Shown here one piece after another: positions 21,536 through 34,073 of a stretch of DNA of 64,000 nucleotides. A program made the position numbers and the translations under genes. Position 1 is the stretch's first letter. Each line of letters starts with the position of its first letter. The stretch is from Onychomys torridus (taxonomy: Eukaryota; Chordata; Mammalia; Rodentia; Cricetidae). The notes beneath the pieces were generated by a model. The model was not told the DNA's origin, searched no databases, and saw nothing but the letters and a program-made list of their open reading frames with translations. The stretch lies in contig NC_050463.1 in NCBI RefSeq assembly GCF_903995425.1, positions 3,786,294 through 3,850,293 of the forward strand, read 5' to 3'.

Positions 21536-22117
21536 AGAAAAGAAAAAGAAACAAAACATAGTATATACATGAAGAAAACTTTTTTAAATATGTGGAGTGT
21601 CTCTTTCATACACACACACATATACATACATAAAGATACATGTGTATGTATATGTATGTATCTACCTTTATCATTAATATACCTGGTACCCAAGGAAGCC
21701 ATAAAAGTGCATCAGACCTCCTGGACCAGGATTTACAGGTACTGCTGAGCCGATGTGGGCGCTAGGAACCAAACTTAGATGCCCAACAGCAGCAGTGCCA
21801 CTGAGTCAACTCTCCAGCTCACAAAGATGTCATTATACCGCAGAAAATGAAGATGCCCTTGACCCTTTACCCCTTCTGCCTTCCACCATTTGCAGGTGAT
21901 GAAAGTCCCTGGTACTGTTCAGTGAAGGATTTAGTGAATTTTAATCCCTTTGTGAATGGACTCTGCACATTGCTTACTTTAACTGTTAACATAATTCTCT
22001 TGATGTGTTTGACTGCAAAAAATAACTTGGCTGAGTAGAAATGAGTCCACAGTATGCTAGGGAAAGTTCCACAATATGACATATATTTTCAAAAAATGTT
22101 TAATATTCTTTTAGATG

Positions 22118-22262
22118 AAAAGGTGTTTTGACTGAATGTATGTCTGTATGTGGGTGTTGGATCCCCTAGAACTGGACTTAAAAGGTCATTCTGATCTTCT
22201 ACGTAGGTGCTGAGAATTGAACCTGCATCCTGTGGAAATGCAACCATCTTTCCAGATCCCTT
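22118..22262 (-). mobile_element. B3/B2-like SINE
   Basis: Minus-strand body: tgtgggtgttggatcccct, then gtgctgagaattgaacctgc and a ttccagatccc end. Diverged. Confidence 0.6.
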
Positions 22263-22636
22263 TTTTGGATTTTTTTGAGAAAAGATATCTATATACACCT
22301 AAGGTCAAACTCAATATCAGGTAATAAGGCTTAGCAGCAATCACATTTACTGATAAAATTCTCTACCATTCATTTGTGTTTCTGAGAATATGTTAAGTAT
22401 TTACTCCTCAGAATGAAGTACTATAAACCCCCCAAAAATGGATGACAAGATAAATATCAGTTTCATTTGCAAATATATTTATTATTCAAATTACCATGTG
22501 TCTCTGTATTCTTAGAATACAATATGTTTACAACTTGAAAGAGACAATATTTTAACTAAGGAGAGGCTCTACTAACCTTACTCAAGCACCAGTGAGACAG
22601 CTCGGTGGGAAAAACATGTGGACTGCAAGGCTTGAC

Positions 22637-24574
22637 TCACTCATTAGGTTCATGGGGATTTTCACCAGTGTGAAATTTTTCATGATTTTGAAGGACAATG
22701 CAACATGGCAAGACTTTACCACACTGATTACACTCAGTGGGTTTTTGTTGAATATGATTTCTTTCAGGATTGTGAAGATGACTATTCTGTGCAAACTCTT
22801 TACCACATTGATGACATTCATAGGGTTTGTCTCCACTGTGAGTTCTTTCTTTTATTTGCAGGGGACTGTTACATGCAAAGTCTCTACCACATTGATTATA
22901 TCCACAGGGTTTCTCTCCAGTATGACATCTTTCATGACTCTGAAGATGACTTTTACGTGCAAATGCTTTATCACATTGATTACATTCATAGGGTTTCTCT
23001 CCAGTATGAATTCTTTCATGAGTGCGAAGATTACTGTTACATGAAAAAGCTTTACCACATTGATTACATTCATAGGGTTTCTCCCCAGTATGAATTCTTT
23101 CATGACTTAGAAGATGACTCTTCTTTGCAAAGGCTTTACCACACTGATTACATTCATAGGCTTTCTCTCCTGTATGATTTTTTTGAATGAGAAAATCCTT
23201 GTCCAATGCAAAGGATTTAGCACTTTGATTACATAGATATGGTTTCACTGCATTATGTCTTTTTTCATGACTGAGAAGATTACTCTTCTGTGCAAAGGCT
23301 TTACCACACAGCTTACATTCATAGGGTTTCTCTCCAGTATGAATTCTTTCATGAGTGCGAAGACCACTCTTCTGTGCAAATGCTTTACCACACTGATTAC
23401 ATTCATAGGGTTTCTCTCCAGTATGGATTCTTTCATGAGTACGAAGGTCACTCTTCTGTGCAAAGGCTTTACTACACTGATTACATTCATAGGGTTTCTC
23501 TCCAGTATGGATTCTTTCATGACTCAGAAGAGTGCCCTTCTCTGCAAAGGCTTTACCACAATGATTACATTCATAGGGTTTCTCTCCAGTATGAATTCTT
23601 TCATGAATGAGAAGCTTATACTTGTGTGCAAAGGCTTTACCACACTGATGACATTCATAGGGTTTCTCTCCAGTATGAATTCTTTCATGCCTGTAAAGAT
23701 GACTCTTCTGTATAAAGGCTTTACCACACTGACTACATTCATAGGGTTTTTCACCAGTATGAGTTCTTTTATGTATCTGAAAATAACTGAGACTTGCAAA
23801 GGCTTTATCACATTCAGTACATTCATAGGGTTTCTCTCCAGAATGAAGTCTTGTATATATTTGAAGATAACTGGGGCTTGCAAAGGTTTTATCACATTGC
23901 TGATATTCATACCTTTTTCCTCTATTATGAGTTCTATGTACTTGATGAAGATTGTGACATGCAGAGACATTATCATTTTGATTATATTCATAGGGTTGTC
24001 CTTCCAAATGTGTTCTTTGGTGTACTTTTATAGAGGAATCATATCTAAAGGCTCTATCATGTTCCTTACATTCATAGAGATCCTCTTCATTATTGGTTGT
24101 TTTGTATGTTTGAAGATACCTGTGATGGTTAAAGTCCTCAGTACAAAACTCGAGTTTATCACTTCCTCTTCCCATATGAGTTTTTTCACATCTTTGAAAA
24201 GAACTGGAAGAACTCTGATTACATGCATAACGTTGTTTTATATCATGAGTCACACTAAATGTGTAAAATGAACCAGTACAGAAAGATGAATTTCCATATT
24301 CCTTGTACTCATAAAGGTTTTCTCCAATGTGAGAGTATAAACTTATATCACAGTCATCATGTCTTCTCATAGTAGGGACTACAACATATCTTCGAATTGT
24401 TCTGGGAGAAACAGAGGCATATTGGTTCTTTCCATATCCCTTATGCTCACATGGCTTGTATCCAGAAGGACAGTTGATATGCCTTTTAAAGGAAGAATAA
24501 CAAAAAGTTTTCAAATTACATTCACATAGTCTAACATTTTGTGCCTCAGAGATATGATATATGGATTCAGGTTT
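22637..24574 (-). pseudogene. KRAB-type C2H2 zinc-finger exon
   Basis: A long minus-strand open frame (about 646 codons from 24574 to the stop at 22637) encodes a degenerate spacer of about 230 residues and then a tandem Kruppel C2H2 array with TGEKPYECNQCGKAF linkers. I count 11 fingers with all four ligands, plus three that lost ligands: one with the second Cys as Ser and His as Gln, one with the first Cys as Tyr, one with His as Pro. Such proteins bind DNA and, with KRAB, recruit KAP1/TRIM28 to silence targets, often retroelements. KRAB exons lie at 25011-25071 and 25276-25402. An in-frame TAG (24575-24577) lies between them and the array, and no splice I can find avoids it in the right frame. 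A KRAB-less product from a downstream Met is possible. Most likely a decaying KZFP gene. Confidence 0.85.
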
Positions 24575-24577
24575 CTA
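24575..24577 (-). other. in-frame TAG between KRAB and finger array
   Basis: In the finger-array frame the codons before KPES are ATC CTG GTG TAG. Family members usually read HTGEKP-like sequence at this place. The likely acceptor (tttatgag at about 24600) is in this same frame after the KRAB-b exon, so the stop would truncate the protein about nine codons into the last exon. Confidence 0.75.
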
Positions 24578-25010
24578 CACCAGGATAAATTCCTTGTCTC
24601 TCATAAAGTTCTCCTCTCACTAAACTATGGTAAGTCATTCACTACAAGCATAGCTTTAATATGGAAGATTTGCTCATAAAAGACCTTGGACATACTCTAA
24701 TCCCCTTATCAACATGTACACCTTATATGATGACTGAATAGTATGACAATAATTGGACGGAAAATTCTACAACATGCCTCTTATATGGCTATGATTAAAA
24801 TTGTGACATCTATTATGGCATTGTTTCCTTATCTTATCCTTAAAGAAATCCTTTCCAAACAGTGACCAGCTCCCTGACATTGGAGTACATGGTATTGTAA
24901 GAATTTAAGAATATTGCTATGCTAATTTACACTGTTGCTTTTTTAAAAGTTCAGGGTACATTAACATTTCTTTCAAGGTATATATGTATAAGTTTGCACA
25001 TGAAAATTAC

Positions 25011-25071
25011 CTTCCATGTCTTCTAGAACTTTGACAATGTTCTTCAAAATTGCGGTCTTCCCATTTGTAAC
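25011..25071 (-). CDS. KRAB b/C-box exon
   Basis: Exactly 61 bases, the usual length of this exon in rodent KZFPs, between an acceptor (gtattttag) and a donor (gtaattttc). It encodes GYKWEDRNFEEHCQSSRRHGR when joined to the KRAB-A exon. It has no stops and its phases match both neighbours (one base from the KRAB-A exon, two bases left for the next). Confidence 0.85.
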
Positions 25072-25275
25072 CTAAAATACAGTACCAGAAAATGTATGTG
25101 ATTTATTACTGGACATTAAGCACAATTCAAAGTACTATCTTTTGTGAATCTTTGAACAATGCCCAATTTACTCACTAGATTCTTCCTCTTTCACATTCAA
25201 AATCACAGAAGAGCAACAATCTCCAAGAAAGGCTTATCTCCTTAAGTTAAAAAGTGACAAAGCTCACACTCCTAC

Positions 25276-25402
25276 CTATAGCAGAGAGGTTCCAGTAGGT
25301 TTCCAGCATCACATCTTTGTAGAGACTCTTCTGGGAAGGATCCAGCAAAGCCCACTCTTCATGAGTGAAGTTAACATGGACATCCTCATAGGTCAATGAA
25401 TC
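25276..25402 (-). CDS. KRAB A-box exon
   Basis: Exactly 127 bases, the canonical KRAB-A exon length, with acceptor tcctttag and donor gtaggagtg. Directly after an ATG from exon 1 it would read DSLTYEDVHVNFTHEEWALL and go on through the DPSQKSLYKDVMLETYWNL core. The KAP1-contact motifs (DV, EEW, and MLE in the core) are present, so the repression domain looks intact. In rodents exon 1 normally supplies only 5' UTR plus ATG. The only intact candidate in the window is at 58443, about 33 kb upstream. Confidence 0.9.
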
Positions 25403-25735
25403 CTAAAGGATCCCATATATGTATATAATAGAAATGTTGAGACTGACTGCATGGCAAACGTACACTTCATTGATAATATATTTGCATAATTCATTGTGCT
25501 GGATATAGACTATGATGAGATCATAAAATATCAAATGCCATGACCAACACATTTTAAAAGGAAACAGAAAAGGACAATCAGGCCTTCGATTTCTGTGCCC
25601 ACAAAATAGAACAGGGCATTGCAGGAGAAATTCCTATTAACATATAGAGAGAGACATGAAAACAGATTAACACTATTTAGTATACATCAGCAAAATTTTA
25701 TCAAAATTATTAACTTCAAGAAAGGATAAACAATA
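25403..25735. other. intron sequence, nothing identified
   Basis: Upstream intron of the KZFP gene. AT-rich; no exon or repeat recognised. Confidence 0.4.
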
Positions 25736-25880
25736 TGGGTGTGATGGTACCAATCTTTAACCCCAAACCTCAGGAGGCAAAGACAAGTGATACTCTTTGA
25801 TTTCCAAACAGGCCTGGTCTATGTATAGATTTCCAGGACAGCCAGAGGTACATTGTAACACCCTATCTCAAAAAAATAAA
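25736..25880 (+). mobile_element. old B1 SINE
   Basis: Diverged B1: gggtgtgatggtaccaatct to ccctatctcaaaaaa. Confidence 0.7.
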
Positions 25881-26429
25881 CATAGAAAGCACTCAGAGGC
25901 TCACTTGAAATTCCTCCATAGAGTTAAAACATTCATTCCCATTCTGTACTTGTCAATCATAAATTGAAGTGACTCCTTGTAAACTCTAAGGCTAATAATT
26001 CCTAGGAAGGAATGCATTTTTAGTAAGTTACTGCCTGGCAGATGAAAGAGTTCTCAAAAACATTAGTAAAGTAAATGCTGGTCCTAAAAAGAAAAATGAT
26101 AAAAATGATGGAGTATATGAAGATGTGTCAACAGATAAGATCACCTGTTGCTTTTGAAGATCAATTCTCAGCATTCACTTGTGGTTACCAACTATTCCTA
26201 TCATCAGGTCAAGGGAATCCAATGCTCTCTTCTGGGTTCAGTAAATACCAGAGAGACAACTGATAGTCACTCACAACCACCTGTAACTACAGCCCTAGGG
26301 GAACTGGCTCTTTCTGGTCTCTAAGGGCACCAGGCAAAGGAAGCATACACAGGCATGTGAGTAGACAAAAGTCGTACATAGCAAAATTATAATTAACATC
26401 CTAATTAATCAAAAAAATAAAAGGGATGA

Positions 26430-26640
26430 AGATGTATTTCAGTTAGTAGCATTCTTGCTTGCTGAGCATGCATGAATCAATTCCTGTTACATAAAAAGGA
26501 CAAAGATTGAGATGATTCTAATCCCAGCACTTGAGAGGTAGAGGAAGAAGGATCAGAAATTGAAGGTCATTATTGGGGACATAGGAAGCTTGAGGTAGCC
26601 TGTGCTACATGACACACTCACTTAAGAAACAAAAACACAA
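26430..26640 (+). mobile_element. decayed SINE (B1-like)
   Basis: Blocks such as taatcccagcacttgagag and a cacttaag A-rich end are B1-like but heavily diverged. A second similar fragment lies at about 27155-27265. Confidence 0.5.
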
Positions 26641-27340
26641 AAAGAAACACAGAAGAATGTCCTAGGAGCAAGAAGAAAAAAGCCCATGGGACACAAGTTA
26701 CTAGAGAGTTATGAAAGGCCACAAAGCTGGAATAGGCAACAATTTCATTCATAGTCGACAGAAAAGGCAGCCTGGTGTGAGCACTGAACTCTGTCTTCTG
26801 CAAATTTCATATACACACATTCCACTGAGCCATCTTTCCAACCCTACAAACTGTTTATGAACAACATGGCTTCTGTTTCGGACTGTTATTACCAGGAGAA
26901 GACATATTTATCTTGGAAGAAGATTATAGAATGTCCCATTAATGCTTATATCTAAAAGAAACAGGAATTTACTATCCATAAGCAAGAACCCATAGGATGA
27001 AATGAAGAATCCTTGTTTCCAAGTAATAACAATCACATCCCTATAGAATTACGTATGGCTCTAAAAATAAAATGTTGAGGTTTAGGCTAAGACTGCAACT
27101 TGCAGAAACAGAGGTCTACCTAAAATTAGGCCTCTAGTGAAAGGTCTTTTTCAAATAGGCATGGAAACCCCTGATCTCACCAACTGGGAGGTACAAGCAA
27201 GAGAATCAGGACTTCAAAGCCAGTCTTAATCCCATGAAGTCGTAACTCAAAAAAAGAAAAACAAACAAAAAACAAAGTATCTCTAAGTTGAGACATAAAG
27301 GTGCCAAATGATTAAAAGGAATTGTAGAAAAAATAGAGAA
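26641..27340. other. no identifiable gene
   Basis: Unassigned intron/intergenic sequence apart from the weak B1-like fragment near 27155-27265. Confidence 0.4.
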
Positions 27341-27349
27341 ATAGTTCTA

Positions 27350-29285
27350 CAAAAAACATTTCATTTCATCCTCATATCTATTCAATATAGTACTTGAAGT
27401 TCTAACTAGAGCGATAAGACAACAAAAGGAGATCAAAGGGATACAATTTGCAAAGGAAGATGATTTATTTTTGCAGATGCTATGATAGTCTACATAAGTG
27501 ACCCCAAAAATTCTACCAGGGAACTGCTACAACTGATAAACACCTTCAGTAATATGGCAGGATACAATATAAACTCAAAATAATCTGTAGCCCTCCTATA
27601 TACAAATATATACAGGTCAAGAAAAAACCAGAGAAACATCACCCTTTACAATAGTCACAAATAATATAAAATACCTTGAGGTAACTCTAACCAAACAAGT
27701 GAAAGGCCTGTATGATAAGAACTTTAAGTCCTTGAAGAAAGAAATTGAAGAAGATATCAGAAAATGAAAAGATCTCCCATGCTCATAGATAGGTAGAACC
27801 AACATAATAAAAATGGCAATTGTACCAAAATCAACCTACAGATTCAATGCAATTCCCATCAAAATCCCAACACAATTCTTCAGACCTCAAAAGAACAATA
27901 TTCAACTTCATATGGAAAAACAGAAAACCCAGGATATCTAAAACAAGTCTTTATAATAAAGAAACTTTTGGAGGCATCACCATCCCTGACCTCAAGCTCT
28001 ACTATAAAGCTATAGTAATAAAAACAGATTGGTATTGGCATAAAAACTGACATGTAAACTAATGGAATCAAATTGAAGTTCCTGACATTAATGCACACAC
28101 CTATGAACAGCTGATTTTTGACAAAGAAGCCAAAACTGTTCAATAGGAAAAAAAAAAAAAAAAAGTATCTTCAACAAATGGTGCTGGCATAACTGGATAT
28201 CAACATGTAGAAGATTGAAAATAGATTCATATCTATCACCATGCACAAAACTCAAATACAATTAGATCAAAGACCTCAACATAAATCCAGCTACACTACA
28301 GAAGAAAGTAAGAAATAGCCTAGCACTGGCAAAGGAGACTACTTCCCAAATATAACACCAGTAGCACAGACACTGAGAGCAACAATTAATAAATGGGACC
28401 TCCTGAAAATGAGAAGCTTCTGTAAGGCAAAGAACATAGTAAATAAGACAAAAAGACAGCCTACAGAATGGGAAAAGATCTTCACAAACCCCACATCTGA
28501 CAGAGGGCTGATCTACAAAATATATAAAGAACTCAAGAAACTAGACAGTAAAATACCTAACAATCCAATTAAAGATTAAAATGAGCTATAGATGTAAACA
28601 GGAAATTCTCAACAGAAGAATCCCAAATGGCCAAAAGACATTTAAGAAATTGCTCAACATTCTTAGTCATCAGGGAAACGCAAATCAAAATGACTCTGAG
28701 ATACCATCTAACACCTGTCAGAATGGCTAAGATTTAAAAAAGAAAAAAAAAAAATGACAGCTTATGCTGAAGAGGATGTGTAACAAGAGGAACACTCCTC
28801 CACTGTTGGTTGGAGTGAAAACTTGTACAGTCACTTTCAAAATCAGTATGGCGGATTCTCAGAAAATTGAGAATCAATTTACCGCAAGACCCAATGATAC
28901 CACTCTTTGGCATAAACCCAAAGGATGCTCAAGCATACCACAAGGACACTTGCTCAACTATGTTCAGAGCATCATTATTCATAATAGCCAGAATCAGGAA
29001 ACAACCTTAAATGCCCTTCAATCAAAGAATGGATAAAGAAAATGTGATAGATTTACATAATGGATTATTACTCAGCAGTAAAAAACAATGACATCATGAA
29101 ATTTGCAGGGAAATGGGTGGAACTAGAAAATATCATCCTGAGTAAGGTAACCTAGATGCAGAAAGACAAACATGATATATACTCACTCATAAGTGGATAC
29201 TAGATGTAAAGCAAAGGATAATCAGACTACAACCCACAGCTCCAGAGAAGCTAGGAAACAAGGAGGACCCAAAGAGGGATGTACA
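27350..29285 (+). mobile_element. L1 ORF2 fragment, 5'- and 3'-truncated
   Basis: Carries the later part of L1 ORF2: RT region with a broken catalytic motif (FADAMIVYISDPKNST), then the C-terminal part and the final block with actcactcataagtggatac. Many frameshifts and stops. The L1 3' UTR is missing: sequence passes near 29290 into the truncated 5' LTR of an ERV. Confidence 0.9.
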
Positions 29286-29302
29286 GATCAGTTTGGGAAA
29301 AG

Positions 29303-29432
29303 GAAATAAATATGCCTCTACAGCTGTTTGGAGTTCAGTCCAAAAGAGAAGCTAGACCTGCCTGCTACCACATAGGCCTTAAAATTCCATCTTGAAGTGA
29401 CCTCTTTACACCAACCTGCACAACACAACACA
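29303..29432 (+). repeat. truncated 5' LTR of ERV 2
   Basis: aaataaatatgcctctacag through cttgaagtgacctcttta matches 34437-34565. The left part of the LTR is missing where it meets the L1 fragment. Confidence 0.75.
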
Positions 29433-30184
29433 GACCCCAGGATAGGGTAGGACCATGAGAAATTTCTCAACTCTGAAGCAGCAATACCTATAGTTTTTGA
29501 AGTGTTTATTAAGAGGAAATGGAGTGAAAGTGGAAAAAGAAACAACTTACCGAGCTTTTGGTAGCAAAGGGCATTGTTATTGGTTTCAGGCAACTCTTCA
29601 TGTTCAATTAAAACTGATGGTATGGAAGCAGGTGTTGAGAGCCTGGAGAAGAGCTCACAGACAGAGGAGCCTACACTGTTAAAAACTTGGTCTGTGTGTA
29701 ATTTAATTGCTAATGCCCTTTGCCACTGCTGAGTGAGAAGTTACTGAAAGCTGGATCAGATGTAGAACAGGGATGTGAAAAGGAGGACATTCTGGCTAGA
29801 AACTGTCCGTCAGCAGAAGAGAATGTCCCTTCACAGAAAGGTAAGAGTGCTGTTTTAAAAGGGGGGCAAATGAAAGTGAGGAGGCAAAGACAATGGAGAT
29901 GACTCTGCGTGGCATAGTAAGGTATCATCTGTATCACTTTTAAGAGTGAAACAGACTTAGAAATGAGAAAAGCTGAAAAGCTAGCTGCACGTTTGCAAAC
30001 ACATGAACACCTGAGACAAAATAGTAAAAAAGGAACCTTCCCAACTGAGGAAGGGCAAAGAAAGCAAGTTTAAAAAGGCATCTTCACAATAGAGAAAGGT
30101 AAAGGAAAAGAAATAACAAAATGAATTTTCCCAGTAAAAAAAAAGAGAAAGAAAAGGACTTTTCCCAATAGAAAGAAAATGTTT

Positions 30185-31130
30185 AATCATGGCCCTACAG
30201 CACCACCTTGCAAGGGATTAGACGAACGGTTGCAAAAGGTCATAGGGCCACCTCCACAGCTGTTTCCAGTTACTTTGCAGCAAAAGCCTGCAAATGATCA
30301 ATTTCCACAGGGCTTTGTTCAGACTGATTGGAAACCTACGGACATGATTTAAAGAAGCAGTGGTGGCATATGAAATGCATTTACCTCATGTTTAAGTAAC
30401 TGGGCCACACAGAATAAAATTATTCCACAAGATTGGAAGGAGCACATGAATGCTATACTAGAAGCTGGTCCTTAATTACAATGACTCACCTGATGGAAAG
30501 CAGCAGCTGCTGCTGCCATCGAACAGCATAATCAGACTAAAGGAAGAAATAAACTGAAGGAACAATTGCTGGGTGAGAGTCAGAACGCTGACTTACAAAG
30601 ACAAATACCATCTGACGGTGCAACTATTGTGCAATGTCATCTAGCAGCTTTAAGGGCTTGGGCCAGGAAGAAGAACTACCTCATTTACAAAATTTATACA
30701 AAATTCAGGAGAAGCTTACATTAATGTTTTACCAAGATTAACTCCAGCAGTGGACAAGCGGTAGACACCGCTTTGATGTTAGAAAGGTTTTGCTTTTGAG
30801 AACGCAAATACAGAATGTCAGAAACCCATAAGGCCTTTGAAAGGTCTGGGAGCTTCTCTAGGAGTGTATTAGAGCCATTGCTGACATCAGATCTGCTGCT
30901 TACAATGCCAATATTATTGGGCAGGTCTTGGCTAAAGGTCTTCAATCTCACAATACTGGATGTTTTAACTATGGGAAACTGGGGCATTTAAAAAAAGAAC
31001 TGTACGTGAATAATTTCAAAAGAAATGTTTCTCTTGAAAGTAATCAAGGAAAAGTGTCTCAATGTCTGGGGGTTTGTAAGAGGAAGCCACTGGAGTATAT
31101 AGTCCTCTTATCACAGAGAAAATGGTAATA
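30185..31130 (+). pseudogene. ERV 2 gag remnants with zinc knuckle
   Basis: Fragments of capsid-like sequence (Trp- and Gln-rich), then a CFNYGKLGHLKKEL zinc-knuckle remnant near 30960 in which the CX2CX4HX4C spacing is damaged (two Cys lost). Several stops. Confidence 0.7.
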
Positions 31131-31229
31131 ATTATGGGAAGAAGTACTTTAACATCTCAAGGACTTATTGTACACCTAGGAATTATAGATGAAGATTAAA
31201 CACTGTTAAACACTCATTAATATGAATGG

Positions 31230-31725
31230 CCAAAATTAAAAAGAAAACTAGGTGAGACTCAGATTGAAGGAATATTAGATTCTGGAGCTGATGTATCTAT
31301 AATTTCTCAAGAATCATGGAATCCCAGCTGGCCTTTACAAGAAATTTCTATTCAAGTTTTAAGAACTGGAACATTAACTTACATAAAACAAAGTATGGAA
31401 TGGATTAAATGTATAGGGCCTGAAGGACAGGAAGGGCTATTAAAGCCTTATGTGTCTGATACAGCCATGAATTCATGGGGGAAAGATTTGCTTCAACAAT
31501 GAGGAGCTCAAACTGATATTCCTACGATTTCAGAAATAGCTTGGAAAATGATATTTAAAATGTCATATATTACTGGAAAAGGTATTGGGAAGAATTATAA
31601 GGAAAAGTCACAGGCCATGCAAGTTGTCCAAAAGCAACAAGGACAGGAATTGGGTATCCAGATTTGGAGTAAGGGCCACTGCCAGAAACCAGAATGCTCT
31701 GCCTTTAAAGTGGTTAACTAATAAG
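31230..31725 (+). pseudogene. ERV 2 protease
   Basis: ILDSGADVSIISQESW gives the DSG active site, followed by the WGKDLL end and a G-patch-like stretch (ITGKGIGKNYK). TGA at 31501 and further stops. Confidence 0.8.
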
Positions 31726-33420
31726 ACTGTATGGGTGGAGCAGTGGCCCTTGACTAAAGAAAAATTGTAGGTGCTTGAGTAACTAGGACAAGAAGAACTG
31801 GATGACAAACACACTGAGGAAACTACAAGTCCCTGGAATTCTCCTACATTTGTAATAAGAAAGAAATCTACAAAATGCAAATGTTAACTGATTTAAGAAC
31901 TGTAAACAAATTAATTCAACCCATGAGTCCTTTACAGCCTGGGATTCCTTTATATTCTTTATTGTCTAAAGCTTGACCTATAATAGTTATTGATTTAAAA
32001 CACTGCTTCTTTACTATTCAATGGAATGCAATGCAAGAACAGGATAGAGAAAAATTGGCTTCTACCGTTCCTACTTATAATAATGCTCAACTATAAAACA
32101 ATATCATTGGAAGATTCTTCCCAAGGGATGTTAAATAGTACAACTTTATGTCAATATTTTGTAAATCAACCACTAGAAATGTTCATAAACAAGTTCCTCA
32201 GTTTGTTATTTATCATTATATGGATGATATCTTTATAGCTGCCTCTGATAGTAATATCATTGAAAGGTATTTGCTGAGGTACAACAGATCTTATCTCAAT
32301 GGGGATTGCAAATTTCTCCTGAAAAATTCAAAATTGTTTAGGATTTAAATTGAGTAAAAAGAGAATTCACCCACAAAAGGTACAGATTAAAAGAGATCAA
32401 TTGGATACACTTAATGATGTTCAAAATTATTGGGAGATATTAAATGGTTGCAGCCTATCATTGAATTGTCTACTCAAGAATTAGGTAATTTGTATCAAAT
32501 TTGGCAAGGTGATTCAGATTTAGACAATCCAAGGCATTTAACTGCTGAAACAGAAAAGGAGCTGGCCCAAGTAGAACAAAAATGCAAAATGCCTATGTGG
32601 ATTGATTAGATCTCACAACTGAATGTATTTTGGTAATTTTGCCATCTACCCACTCCCCTACTGGACTTATTATGCAAAGGGAAGAGAATATTTTAGAATG
32701 AATATTTTTAGCCCATAAACAGAGTAAAAAGTTAAAAACCTGTATAGAAAAAGTTTCTGAGTTAATTATAAAAGAAAAAATAAGACTTTATCAACTGTCA
32801 GAAATAGCTCTAGCTGAGATTGTGGTACCTTAGACTAATGTTGAAATTATGCAACTGTGCATAATTAGTGATGACTGGCAAAGAGCATGTAGCAATTATT
32901 TAGGAGAAATAAACAATAAATACCCCCCCAAAAGACTTCAGTTTATAAAATAAAACAGAATAGATACTTTCAAGCATAGTGAAAAGAGCACTATTTCTGG
33001 GGCTCTTAAATTCTATACTGAAGCAAATAAATTAGGAATAGCTGATTGTAATGAAGGAAACATAGGTAAAGTAATTCAAAGTCAATATGCTAAAAGTCAG
33101 AGTTATATGTCATTCTAAGGGTTTATTAGATTTTAATGAATCTCTTCATATTCTGATTCTCAATATGCAGAAGGAGTTGTATTGAGTATCAAAACTGCTG
33201 AAATTACTCCTGATAATTCAGAACTAACGTTATTGTTTATACTACCACAACAGGGAATCCAAGAAAGAAATTGCCCACTTTCTATTACCCATATTTGGTC
33301 TCATACTGGACTGTCCAGGCTATTAGCAAAAAGAAATGAAAAAAAAATTGATCAACTATTAGTAGCAAACGAATTGGAAGTTTCAGAATTTCATTAAAAA
33401 AAAAATCATGTTCATTGTAA
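31726..33420 (+). pseudogene. ERV 2 reverse transcriptase and RNase H
   Basis: SPWNSPTFVIRKKS, VIDLKHCFFTIQ and YHYMDDIFIAASD (32213 onwards, catalytic YMDD intact) identify RT. RNase H follows with a THIWSHTGL segment. At least six stops or shifts. Confidence 0.85.
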
Positions 33421-33850
33421 AGGCTTAAAAAAAATTTTAAAAACTGTCCTAATTGTTCTTTGTATAATCACATTCCTTTACCTGCAGGAAACAATTCTAA
33501 CGGCATTCAAAGAAAGAAAATTTGACAAATAGAGGTATTTCGTTCAGCAGAATTTGAAAAATTAAAATATATTCATTATATCATTGATACACTGTATTTC
33601 AGTTGGCATCTGAAAAAACTGATTTTGTAATTACACATTATTAGAGACAATGACTCTATGGGGTATACTAATACAAATTAAAACTGATAATGCTTTTATG
33701 TTTCCAGTAAAATGAAACAATTTTTTTTCATGTTATAACATAAAACACATTAGAGGAAGACCATATAATCCCAGAGGATAAGCAATTGTTGAGATATCTA
33801 ACTGAACTCTAAAAGAGATGCTTATACAACAAAAGGGGGACATGAGGACT
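33421..33850 (+). pseudogene. ERV 2 integrase fragments
   Basis: A KTDNAF-like piece of the catalytic core and a following QQKGG end can be seen among stops. Confidence 0.6.
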
Positions 33851-34073
33851 CCGAGAGGTAGATTACATAATGCTTTGCTACTTCAAATTTTTTAAATGCT
33901 AATGAAACAGGACAAGGGCTGCTGACCACAGGAAGGCATTGGACCACAGGAAATGTTAGACTTGCTTTCACTGTAATAACTTTACTGGCTTTCAAATGTA
34001 CTCTGTCTGAACTACATATGTGGCTGCATAATCTTCAATGCAATTAATATAGCTTAAAAAGGGGGAAATTAAT

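Larger units (their letters stand above)
21030..22960. repeat. segmental duplication block 3b (paralog of 12720-14760)
   Basis: Order and orientation of the LTR, the old B2, the gactctgcacattgctt segment, the gagacaatattttatt/aacta segment and the first zinc-finger sequence are the same in both blocks. This shows duplication of the 3' part of a KZFP gene. An ID element (21435) and microsatellites differ between copies. Confidence 0.8.

Noticed and set aside
23255..24271. 338-codon + strand ORF across the zinc-finger exon
   Set aside because: Shadow of the repetitive minus-strand C2H2 array; its 28-residue periodicity (ITFIGFLSSM) mirrors the finger repeat.
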